Position numbers and translations under genes: made by a program. Shown here piece by piece: positions 1-7,150 of a stretch of 12,081 bases of DNA (positions are counted from its first letter, which is position 1; each line of letters begins with the position of its first letter). This stretch comes from Bacillota bacterium (GTDB lineage Bacteria; Bacillota_E; Sulfobacillia; Sulfobacillales; Sulfobacillaceae): contig JAKADW010000026.1 of the NCBI GenBank assembly GCA_021820165.1, positions 1-12,081 on the forward strand, in the 5' to 3' direction. The notes beneath the pieces are model-generated. The model did not search any database. It saw nothing but the letters and a program-made list of their open reading frames with translations, and was not told the origin of the DNA.

Positions 1-1166
1 AAGCCGAGGTTCCCATGGATTGGTATGTATTGGGACAAACTCAAATTATTCCGCAATTCATCTGGAGTTCGATTACGGATCCCACAAAAACTCTGAATTT
101 AAAGCCTGTTGGAACCGGCCCTTATGTTGTCCATTCATTCAATCCTGAGGAGTATACTCTGTCCGCGAATCCGCTATATTGGGGGGGAAAACCTGCCGTA
201 GCACAATTGGATTTCCCTGCTTATTCGAGTAATACAAGTATTGCGGGCGCTTTAGCTGAAGGCAAGATTGATTGGGCCAGTATTTTCATACCGAATATCA
301 ACCGAACGTATGTGAAACACGACCCACAGACGAATCATTATTGGTTTGCACCGTCTTCAATGCTGATGTTGTATACGAATTTAAAAAACTCCTTGTTAGC
401 GCAATTGCCAGTTCGTAAAGCGATCAGCCTCGCTCTTAATCGGAAAAAACTTAATGCCGCCGACTATAATGCCGCTCCTGCTGCGAATCCTTATGATTTG
501 TTGTTGCCTGCGCAGAGAAATTGGTTGCCTGCGTCGTTAGCGAGTCACGCCACACTACCGTATAATCCGGCCCAAGCCCAGGCGATATTAAAACAGGCGG
601 GATTTAAAAAAAATACTGCGGGAATCTTTGTTTCTCCTTCAGGCCATCCCTTAAGTTTCACCTTGCAAGTAGTCTCGAGCTATTCAGAATGGGTAGCCAT
701 GGCCTCGACAATTTCGACTGAATTGCGGCGAGTGGGTATTAAGGTTACGGTTCAAGGCGAGTCTGACAGTCTCTATGTCAGCAATGTGTTGAGTCGACAT
801 AACTACGAAATGGCGTTATCGTGGACCGATAACGGACCCACGCCTTTCTATTCTTATTATGCGATGCTCTATCCTAACAGGGTGACCAATAATGAAAATT
901 GGTCTAATTCGCGTACGACGCATTGGCTTAACGTATACTTGCAGACAAGTCAATCCAAAGTCCAGCACCAGGCGATCGCCGCAATTGCTAGCATTGTGGC
1001 CAGCAAGATGCCCTCAATTCCTTTGGTCGAGACTCCTACCTGGTTTGAATATACGACGAAGAATTTCACTGGGTGGCCGTCCGCTGCCAATCCCTACGCG
1101 CAGGGTGGACCTTGGTTGTCCCCATCAAGTGGATTGATTACAAGTCATTTGCATCCCGTTAAGTGA
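1..1166 (+). CDS. ABC transporter substrate-binding protein, family 5 (SBP_bac_5), C-terminal part
   Basis: The reading frame is open at the left edge of the window (codons from base 3), so the Met at base 15 is probably internal and the N-terminus, with its expected lipoprotein signal, lies outside. About 387 codons are visible, whereas this family usually has 500-600 residues. Recognisable family 5 blocks are the G-T-G-P-Y-V-V segment with a following N-P-x-Y-W-G-G-K-P, an 'L-P-V-R-K-A-I-S-L-A-L-N-R' helix near residue 130 of the visible part, and a tryptophan-rich C-terminus. Such proteins bind peptides, and in some bacteria and archaea oligosaccharides, outside the membrane and deliver them to Opp/Dpp-type permeases. 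The permease and ATPase genes follow directly, so this is the substrate receptor of that importer. The ligand cannot be told from the sequence. The stop is TGA at 1164-1166. Confidence 0.9.
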   Translation, partial: AEVPMDWYVLGQTQIIPQFIWSSITDPTKTLNLKPVGTGPYVVHSFNPEEYTLSANPLYWGGKPAVAQLDFPAYSSNTSIAGALAEGKIDWASIFIPNINRTYVKHDPQTNHYWFAPSSMLMLYTNLKNSLLAQLPVRKAISLALNRKKLNAADYNAAPAANPYDLLLPAQRNWLPASLASHATLPYNPAQAQAILKQAGFKKNTAGIFVSPSGHPLSFTLQVVSSYSEWVAMASTISTELRRVGIKVTVQGESDSLYVSNVLSRHNYEMALSWTDNGPTPFYSYYAMLYPNRVTNNENWSNSRTTHWLNVYLQTSQSKVQHQAIAAIASIVASKMPSIPLVETPTWFEYTTKNFTGWPSAANPYAQGGPWLSPSSGLITSHLHPVK

Positions 1167-1181
1167 CATTATCCGTGTGGT

Positions 1182-1225
1182 AGGGTCACGGGTGCAGAAA
1201 AGCCAAGTGAAGTGTTCGTGACCCT
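1182..1225 (+). terminator. Inverted repeat after the binding-protein gene (attenuator or weak terminator)
   Basis: AGGGTCACG at 1182-1190 is perfectly complementary to CGTGACCCT at 1217-1225, and G-U pairs could extend the stem inward. The bases after it are CTTATAATTATT, which is AT-rich but not a clean U-run. It lies 16 bases after the binding-protein stop, in the 185-base gap before the first permease. This suits partial termination or 3'-end protection, which often makes binding protein more abundant than permeases. The function is inferred; only the inverted repeat is seen. Confidence 0.45.
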
Positions 1226-1336
1226 CTTATAATTATTAAGGAGAGGCAACGGGCGAATCGGTATATATAGGGGGTAATGCGTAAAGAACATTGAGGTTCT
1301 ATTTATATCAAGCCAGTGCATGATGGGTAGTTCTTG

Positions 1337-1345
1337 AAAGGAGGG
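1337..1345 (+). promoter_or_regulatory. Ribosome binding site deciding the GTG start of the first permease
   Basis: AAAGGAGGG lies 6 bases upstream of GTG at 1352. An in-frame TTG at 1334 would place this site inside the coding region, so GTG 1352 is the better start. Confidence 0.8.
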
Positions 1346-1351
1346 AAAACT

Positions 1352-2338
1352 GTGCGTTACGTGATTAGCCGATTAGGATTTTTGATTATATCCGCCTGGA
1401 CGGCAGTAACCATCAATTTCGCTTTACCGCGGATGATGCCTGGTAATCCTGCCATGTTAATGGTATTTCGGTATCAAGGAACAGTGAGTCCACTTGCTTT
1501 GCATGCTCTCGAGATGCAATTTGGGATAACCAACAAACCAATATTAGTGCAATATTGGCAGTATCTAGTGAATCTGATTCATGGGAATCTTGGGATTTCT
1601 CTCACATATTATCCTGTGCCCGTGATTAAGATCATTGAAACGAGCTTGCCGTGGACCTTGGGCTTGGCAGGGACAGCCACAGTGATTGCTGCGGTACTGG
1701 GTACACTATTAGGTATCTATTCAGCCTGGCATCACAATCAAACGGGAGATGCTGTATTGACAACGGGCACAACCTTTACCGGGGCAATTCCGCATCAATG
1801 GCTCGGCTTATTGCTGCTATTAGGCATGGGATATAGCTTGCATTGGTTTCCAATAGCGCATTCTTACGCGTCGAATATGACTCCTCAATGGACTTTCGCT
1901 TTTGCGGGCACAGTAATTTACCACGCTATACTGCCAGCAATTACCATAGTAGTGCCTGGGATGGGGGGGTGGTTATTGCATATGCGGAATAACATGATAC
2001 AAACTTTAGGGGAGGATTACATGGTGTTTGCGCGTGCTAAAGGGGCTTCTACACGGTCCCAAATGTTTCGACATGCGGCCCGTAATGCGTTATTGCCCAG
2101 TGTAACAAATTTTGCAATGGCTATCGGATTCGTTGTAGGTGGAGTCATTCTTGTGGAAGTGGTGTTTTCGTACCCCGGAGTGGGGTATCAATTGTTCACG
2201 GCCGTCGAAAATGAAGATTATCCTCTCATGCAGGGGTTATTTTTGGTGATATCCCTGTCGGTTCTAATTGTCAACTTTCTGGTGGATTTATTGTATAGTT
2301 GGTTAGATCCCCGTGTGCGAACGACGGGTGATCGGTAA
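1352..2338 (+). CDS. ABC transporter permease, DppB/OppB type
   Basis: This is an inner-membrane permease of the peptide/nickel/oligosaccharide importer class, 328 residues from the GTG start, which is normal for the family. The N-terminus (M-R-Y-V-I-S-R-L-G-F) runs straight into the first membrane helix. The block G-N-L-G-I-S near residue 75 and several hydrophobic helices follow. The cytoplasmic EAA loop (G-E-D-Y-M-V-F-A-R-A-K-G-A-S), which docks on the ATPase, lies at about residues 220-235. The C-terminal helix ends with the typical Y-S-W-L-D-P-R-V-R. The stop codon shares one base (TAATG) with the start of the second permease, so the two are translationally coupled. It should form a heterodimeric channel with that partner. 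The call rests on motifs and gene order; the substrate is unknown. Confidence 0.93.
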   Translation: MRYVISRLGFLIISAWTAVTINFALPRMMPGNPAMLMVFRYQGTVSPLALHALEMQFGITNKPILVQYWQYLVNLIHGNLGISLTYYPVPVIKIIETSLPWTLGLAGTATVIAAVLGTLLGIYSAWHHNQTGDAVLTTGTTFTGAIPHQWLGLLLLLGMGYSLHWFPIAHSYASNMTPQWTFAFAGTVIYHAILPAITIVVPGMGGWLLHMRNNMIQTLGEDYMVFARAKGASTRSQMFRHAARNALLPSVTNFAMAIGFVVGGVILVEVVFSYPGVGYQLFTAVENEDYPLMQGLFLVISLSVLIVNFLVDLLYSWLDPRVRTTGDR

Positions 2339-3309
2339 TGGGAACGCTAGATGAAGGGCAAATCAACCCCAGTACACCGGGGAATCTTCGCCTACATTCC
2401 AACTTCTGGTGGCTGAAACTACTTTGGACAAATCGCAAGGCGCGGATCGGCTTCATTATCTTTATTGTTTTTATTTTGATTGCGATTTTGGCTCCGCTCG
2501 TAGCTCGTTATAGTCCCACGGCAACCCATTTTACTCCATTGGAACCTCCCAATGCACGCCACTGGTTTGGTACAACGGGATTGGGACAAGATGTTTATGC
2601 TCAATTTATTTGGGGAACGCGAGCATCCTTAATTGTGGGCTTCGGCGCCAGCTTAATTTCTACCTTTCTTGCGGTGGGAATTGGCATGTATCCCGCCTAT
2701 CGAGGGGGAGTATTTGACCGAATTATGGCCACATTTACGAATATTTTTTTGGTGATTCCGGGGCTACCTTTAATGATCGTGGCCGCTGCTTACATCCATG
2801 AAGGAAGCTCGTTAGCCCTGACCGTCATTATTGGGTTGACCGGTTGGGCAGGAAGGGCGCGGGTGTTGCGTTCTCAGACCCTGACCCTAGCGAATCGTGA
2901 CTTTGTTTGGGCAGCCCGTCTGTCTGGTGCGTCTGATCGAAGAATATTGGTGCATGAAATTCTGCCAAACATGTTGTCCTTGTTTCTTGCCAGTTTATTG
3001 TATGGAATCTTAGGTGCAATTTTAGCGGAAGCAGGTTTGGAGTTTTTAGGACTCGGCAACTTAAACGGGGTGAATTGGGGCACTATGCTCTACTGGGCGA
3101 ATAATGGGGGGGCGGTATTAAATGGGGCGTGGTGGTGGCTACTTCCGGGAGGGCTGGCCATTGCAGTGTTTGGCACGAGTTTGGCACTGATGAACTTTGC
3201 CTTGGATGAAGTAACGAATCCGCGGTTACATCAGTCACAGAGAACACCGAAGGAACGTTTGGGTCATGTCTGGCATGCAGTGAAGGGGGAAATTCACTAT
3301 GATGCATGA
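2338..3309 (+). CDS. ABC transporter permease, DppC/OppC type
   Basis: This is the second membrane subunit of the importer, 323 residues. The N-terminus has the cytoplasmic stretch and first helix typical of OppC proteins (W-T-N-R-K-A-R-I-G-F, then a long hydrophobic run at about residues 38-55). The segment G-T-T-G-L-G-Q-D-V near residue 80 is also a family hallmark. The EAA loop (N-R-D-F-V-W-A-A-R-L-S-G-A-S) begins at residue 186, and the family's E-A-G-L-E-F-L-G-L-G block lies near residue 230. It overlaps the upstream gene by one base and the downstream ATPase gene by 11 bases. It lies in the membrane and pairs with the DppB-type subunit. Confidence 0.94.
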   Translation: MGTLDEGQINPSTPGNLRLHSNFWWLKLLWTNRKARIGFIIFIVFILIAILAPLVARYSPTATHFTPLEPPNARHWFGTTGLGQDVYAQFIWGTRASLIVGFGASLISTFLAVGIGMYPAYRGGVFDRIMATFTNIFLVIPGLPLMIVAAAYIHEGSSLALTVIIGLTGWAGRARVLRSQTLTLANRDFVWAARLSGASDRRILVHEILPNMLSLFLASLLYGILGAILAEAGLEFLGLGNLNGVNWGTMLYWANNGGAVLNGAWWWLLPGGLAIAVFGTSLALMNFALDEVTNPRLHQSQRTPKERLGHVWHAVKGEIHYDA

Positions 3310-4342
3310 CGGTCGCCCCTTACTAACGGTGGAGCACATGACGGTAGTGTATGAAACCAACGAGGGGCTGGCAAAGGCGTTGAATGACGTGTCTTTGTCT
3401 ATTTATCCAGGACAAATTCTCGGGGTGGTAGGGGAATCGGGGTCAGGTAAATCGACCTTGGCATCCGCTATTATGCGCTTATTACCATCCAATGCATCCA
3501 TGGTTACGGGACGTGTTTTGATAGGAGATAGCGATCTCTATGCAATACCCGAGGCGCGGCTGCGATTCTTACGGTGGAAAAAATTTTCAATGGTATTTCA
3601 GAGTGCTTTGGCGACATTAAATCCTGTGATTACGGTCGGCCAGCAATTTGGTGAAATTTTCCGGATACACGAACCGGCAATGAGCCGTAAAGCAATTCAA
3701 GACCGTATGGAAGAATTACTCAATCTGGTGCGTATACACCGGCAGCATCTGGGTAATTATCCTCACGAATTATCTGGCGGCATGCGTCAGCGCTTAGCTA
3801 TCGCGATGGCAATTGCGTTGGATCCGGATTTAGTGATTATGGACGAGCCGACGACGGCGCTCGACGCGGTGGTGCAACACGAGATATTGGAGGAAATCCG
3901 GCGTATTCAGCAAGATAAGAAGTTTGCAGTCCTCTTTATCAGCCATGACTTACGTTTGGTTAGTTATATCAGTTCGGAAATTATGGTGATCTATGCCGGA
4001 AGAGTTGTGGAAACAGGCCCCACACAGGCTTTTCTTTCATCAACTCTGCACCATCCTTATAGTCAAGGATTACTCACTTCTATTCCTCAGTTGACTGGAG
4101 GACACCTAGAGCTGCAAAGCATTCCCGGAAGCCCTCCAGATTTATTAAGTCTACCACCAGGATGTGCATTCCGTCTGCGGTGTTCGTATGCTCGAGAGGA
4201 ATGCATACGAAATCAACCGGAAATTAAGACAGTACGGACTATGCGAATTGCCTGTTTTGATGTTGAAGAAAGACAAAAGGAGGGAGACAATGGACAAGGA
4301 ACAATACCTGTTGAAAGCGAGCGACCTTGTCGTTCGGTTTAA
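3299..4342 (+). CDS. ABC transporter ATP-binding protein, DppD/OppD type
   Basis: This is one of two nucleotide-binding subunits of the importer, 347 residues. Walker A is G-E-S-G-S-G-K-S-T at residues 45-53. The ABC signature L-S-G-G-M-R-Q-R, Walker B (V-I-M-D-E-P) and the switch histidine in I-S-H-D follow in the usual order. The C-terminus carries the oligopeptide-transporter extension with cysteines (P-G-C-A-F-R-L-R-C, then two more Cys), which binds an Fe-S cluster in characterised DppD/DppF proteins. A strong AAGGGGG at 3283-3289 supports ATG 3299 over the next ATG at 3302. The gene starts inside the permease gene and its last 53 bases overlap the next ATPase gene. It acts on the cytoplasmic face of the membrane. 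Confidence 0.95.
   Translation: MMHDGRPLLTVEHMTVVYETNEGLAKALNDVSLSIYPGQILGVVGESGSGKSTLASAIMRLLPSNASMVTGRVLIGDSDLYAIPEARLRFLRWKKFSMVFQSALATLNPVITVGQQFGEIFRIHEPAMSRKAIQDRMEELLNLVRIHRQHLGNYPHELSGGMRQRLAIAMAIALDPDLVIMDEPTTALDAVVQHEILEEIRRIQQDKKFAVLFISHDLRLVSYISSEIMVIYAGRVVETGPTQAFLSSTLHHPYSQGLLTSIPQLTGGHLELQSIPGSPPDLLSLPPGCAFRLRCSYAREECIRNQPEIKTVRTMRIACFDVEERQKEGDNGQGTIPVESERPCRSV
4275..4284 (+). promoter_or_regulatory. Ribosome binding site deciding the ATG 4290 start of the second ATPase
   Basis: AAAAGGAGGG ends 5 bases before ATG 4290. The frame is open further upstream to an ATG at 4164, but that stretch lies inside the preceding gene and has no ATPase homology, so 4290 is the likely start. 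Confidence 0.8.
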
Positions 4343-5285
4343 GCAGTCGAACGGTCTGCGACAAGTGATGATTCGCCCAGTCAACCATATAAGTTTTTCT
4401 ATACAATCCCAAGAAATTGTAGGAATTGTGGGGGAGTCTGGAAGTGGGAAGACCACCCTAGGCCGGGCTCTGGTTGGCATGGTTCCCGTTTATAAGGGGA
4501 CTCTCTCGTTTAAAGGGCGAAATGTCACCAGACTCCATGCACGGGGATTGCGCCAATATTGGACAGAGGTCCAAATGATATTTCAAGATGTCTATAACTC
4601 TCTCAATCCAGTTTTTACCGTGGAGCAGCAGTTGCTATTTCCAATTCGACGACATATGTCGAATCACTCAGAGGATCCTCAACAGGAATTAGACCGACTG
4701 TTACGTTTAACAGGGTTGACTCCTACCGCCACTGTAAGGGATAAACTCCCGCATGAACTGTCAGGGGGACAGCGACAGCGTGTTGCTGTGGTTCGGTCTT
4801 TGGCCATTCACCCCCAACTATTGGTGGCCGATGAACCCGTCTCGATGCTGGATGTCTCACTTCGGGCGGATATTCTTAAACTGTTATTGAATTTGCGTGA
4901 TGAATTTCATTTGTCTATTGTTTACATCACGCATGACCTGCCCTCTGCCACCTATGTATGCGATCGTATTCTCGTCATGTATGGAGGACGAGTGATTGAA
5001 ACTGGCGATGCACAAGAAATTGTTATGCATCCTCAGCACCCTTATACTCAGAGGCTATTGGCGTCAGCCACGTTTCAGATGTCGCCTGAAACATCTGTGC
5101 GTACTACTGATGAGCAGGTTAAATCCGTACTGCAAGAGTCTTATCAGGGTTGTCCTTATGCGAGTATGTGTCCCTTAGCCATGGATATCTGTGCCAAAGA
5201 ACAATCCGATTTTATTCAGATAACGCCCCATCATGAAGTCGCATGCCACGCCGTTTCTCGCAGTGAAGTGGAAGCCACCTCATGA
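4290..5285 (+). CDS. ABC transporter ATP-binding protein, DppF/OppF type
   Basis: This is the second nucleotide-binding subunit, 331 residues from ATG 4290. Walker A is G-E-S-G-S-G-K-T-T at residues 48-56. It is followed by the signature L-S-G-G-Q-R-Q-R, Walker B ending A-D-E-P, a D-loop reading M-L-D, and I-T-H-D. The C-terminal oligopeptide-type extension has the cysteine pattern G-C-P-Y-A-S-M-C-P with a further D-I-C and a later A-C-H. This fits the Fe-S-binding tail of DppF proteins. It forms the ATPase heterodimer with the upstream protein and ends the transporter operon. A 165-base gap without a clear terminator separates it from the first sulfatase gene. Confidence 0.95.
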   Translation: MDKEQYLLKASDLVVRFKQSNGLRQVMIRPVNHISFSIQSQEIVGIVGESGSGKTTLGRALVGMVPVYKGTLSFKGRNVTRLHARGLRQYWTEVQMIFQDVYNSLNPVFTVEQQLLFPIRRHMSNHSEDPQQELDRLLRLTGLTPTATVRDKLPHELSGGQRQRVAVVRSLAIHPQLLVADEPVSMLDVSLRADILKLLLNLRDEFHLSIVYITHDLPSATYVCDRILVMYGGRVIETGDAQEIVMHPQHPYTQRLLASATFQMSPETSVRTTDEQVKSVLQESYQGCPYASMCPLAMDICAKEQSDFIQITPHHEVACHAVSRSEVEATS

Positions 5286-5450
5286 AGGATGTGGTTTGTG
5301 CCGCCGTAGTGGACTTCAATACTAGGCTACGAGGGGGTTGAACACAACAGCGGGAACAATCAAGAGGCGTTGTCGACGGGGTCCAAAGCCTTGCTTTATG
5401 AGACCAAGATCATCTGGTGGAAGCTTTGTATCCTTAAGGGAGGGTGAACG
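5286..5450 (+). other. Intergenic spacer between importer and first sulfatase
   Basis: This gap of 165 bases has no gene. Only weak signals are visible: a poor promoter-like pair (TTGTGC at 5296, AATACT at 5318), a 6-base inverted repeat (CAAAGC 5384-5389, GCTTTG 5423-5428), and a good ribosome binding site (AAGGGAGGGTGA) just before ATG 5451. There is no clear terminator, so read-through from the transporter operon is plausible. Confidence 0.3.
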
Positions 5451-6971
5451 ATGAATGTCGTGTTGATTGTGGTGGATAGTTTAAATCGTCATTTTTTACC
5501 AGCTTACGATCAATCGACGGAGTTTGACGTGCAGACTCCGCATATTGATGAGTTGGCTCAACGGGGGGTACGTTTCGATAATCATTTTGTCGGTAGTCTT
5601 CCATGCATGCCTGCTCGCCGAGAAATGCTTACAGGAATCCAAGAATTTTTATGGCGGCCCTGGGGCCCCTTGGAACCCTTTGATAACCCGTTACCCCGTG
5701 TTGCACGTGAACACGGCTATGTCACACAACTCATCACAGACCATTTCCATTACTTTCAACATGGAAGTCATGGATATTTTACCGATTTTCAAGGATTTGA
5801 ATTTATTCGCGGGCATGAATTTGATGCCTGGAAAACGGCTCCGATTCAACCTAACGAGGACTTTATTCGTCAACTATTAGTGGATCCGGAACAGTCGACG
5901 ACGGCATTTCTAAACCGTATAGCATATGCCAGAAATTCCGCTACGATTCGCGAAGAGAAAGAGTTTATGGCTCCCCGCGTCTTTCAATCGGCTGCTGACT
6001 GGATAGTAGAAAACCATAATCAGTCAAAGTTCTTTCTCATGATCGATTGTTTCGATGTACACGAACCGTTCCACGTGCCTTCCCACTATGCACATATGTA
6101 CACCGATGAAGATATTCATGATCCCCATCTAACAATCTGGCCTCACTATGGTCAACTGACCAAAGATGGCCCGCAATACTTAACCGAGCGCCAAGTGGCA
6201 TTTGTCCGATCGCAATATGCGGCAAAAATCACTTTGGTCGACACGTGGCTGGGCCGATTTTTGCACCAGATTGAGCAATATCATCTTTGGGATGATACGA
6301 TGATCGTTTTGACTACAGACCACGGACATTACCTCGGGGAACATGGATGGATGGGAAAGCCTAATTGCCTTAATTATAATGTTCTCACACGGATCCCACT
6401 GATTATATATCATCCAGAGGTTTCGCGAGGAGGGCAGACCGTCTCGGGATTAACAGCGACTGTCGATCTCTACGCGACGATTCGCGAGGTGATGGGTTGT
6501 CCCATCGAGGGCACGAGCCACAGCCGGAGTCTGATCCCATTTCTTGGCAACCCTCAGCACACGGGGGCTCAGTGGGCAGTATACGGCTATTTTGGACAGG
6601 ATTTGAATATTACCAATGGGACGTATACCTATCATATGGCTCCACAGCCACGGTCCCCTCTTTATTTGTATTCCACGGCATTTATGAATGCGACCAATTG
6701 GTTTCGCCCAGTACAAGTACCGCAGGAAGTGGAAGTTGGACATTTTTTGCCCTATACGAATTCACCACTTTGGCGTTATCCAGTGGATGTGACCACACGG
6801 TCCCACGCTCCTCAACTCTTTAACATTCGGGAAGACCCTATGCAAGATCAAAATCTTGCGCCCCTCCAAACCAGCACATGTTCGGAAATGGAACGGTTAG
6901 CACAATCAGCGCTACAGGAGCTTCAAGGTCCTCGTGAACTTTGGGAGCGGTTTCAATTCGTAACAAAATAG
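5451..6971 (+). CDS. Sulfatase with formylglycine-type Cys (C-M-P-A-R), cytoplasmic
   Basis: This 506-residue enzyme of the alkaline phosphatase/sulfatase superfamily is predicted to hydrolyse a sulfate ester. Metal-binding D9 sits in the opening strand (V-V-D-S-L-N-R). Cys52 is in C-M-P-A-R-R, the motif in which Cys is converted to formylglycine by a maturase. Other active-site candidates are H204 (D-V-H-E-P-F), D290-H291-G292 and K303. The second classical sulfatase signature (G-K-W-H-L-G) is replaced by L-I-T-D-H-F-H-Y-F, followed by F-E-F-I-R-G-H-E. I recognise this as a sulfatase subfamily with M-P-A-R-R-E. The protein starts directly at the first beta strand, so there is no signal peptide and it should work in the cytosol. 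It follows the importer, and a candidate maturase is encoded at 9648-10769. The substrate is unknown. Confidence 0.9.
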   Translation: MNVVLIVVDSLNRHFLPAYDQSTEFDVQTPHIDELAQRGVRFDNHFVGSLPCMPARREMLTGIQEFLWRPWGPLEPFDNPLPRVAREHGYVTQLITDHFHYFQHGSHGYFTDFQGFEFIRGHEFDAWKTAPIQPNEDFIRQLLVDPEQSTTAFLNRIAYARNSATIREEKEFMAPRVFQSAADWIVENHNQSKFFLMIDCFDVHEPFHVPSHYAHMYTDEDIHDPHLTIWPHYGQLTKDGPQYLTERQVAFVRSQYAAKITLVDTWLGRFLHQIEQYHLWDDTMIVLTTDHGHYLGEHGWMGKPNCLNYNVLTRIPLIIYHPEVSRGGQTVSGLTATVDLYATIREVMGCPIEGTSHSRSLIPFLGNPQHTGAQWAVYGYFGQDLNITNGTYTYHMAPQPRSPLYLYSTAFMNATNWFRPVQVPQEVEVGHFLPYTNSPLWRYPVDVTTRSHAPQLFNIREDPMQDQNLAPLQTSTCSEMERLAQSALQELQGPRELWERFQFVTK

Positions 6972-7006
6972 CTATATTAGGGCGTAAAACATATGAACCT
7001 TGAACC

Positions 7007-7033
7007 TTGACATTCTGCTCGTTGCAATATGCC
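7007..7033 (+). promoter_or_regulatory. Possible sigma-A-type promoter before the second sulfatase gene
   Basis: A perfect TTGACA lies at 7007-7012, after a short tandem AACCTTG AACCTTG. The best -10 candidates are poor (TATGCC at 7028 with a 15-base spacer, or CAATCT at 7033 with a 20-base spacer). A promoter here would allow the second sulfatase to be expressed separately from the first, but the weak -10 keeps this tentative. Confidence 0.3.
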
Positions 7034-7105
7034 AATCTTAACCTGCTTGTGAGGACACGGAGAACAGTGAAGAGGAATTCTGTATGTGCATCCTGTCGGG
7101 ATGGG

Positions 7106-7123
7106 GTGGTCTTTACAGACCAC
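7106..7123 (+). promoter_or_regulatory. Perfect 7-base hairpin just upstream of the ribosome binding site
   Basis: GTGGTCT, loop TTAC, AGACCAC. It ends 6 bases before the ribosome binding site AAAGGAAGG (7130-7138) of the gene starting at 7151. No U-run follows, so it is not an obvious terminator. An operator or a 5'-leader structure affecting translation or mRNA stability is more likely. The function is inferred. Confidence 0.4.
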
Positions 7124-7150
7124 TATTAGAAAGGAAGGTAGATTTGATTT

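Noticed and set aside
5296..5323. Possible promoter TTGTGC / AATACT before the first sulfatase
   Set aside because: Both boxes deviate clearly from consensus, so it is not listed as a separate promoter.
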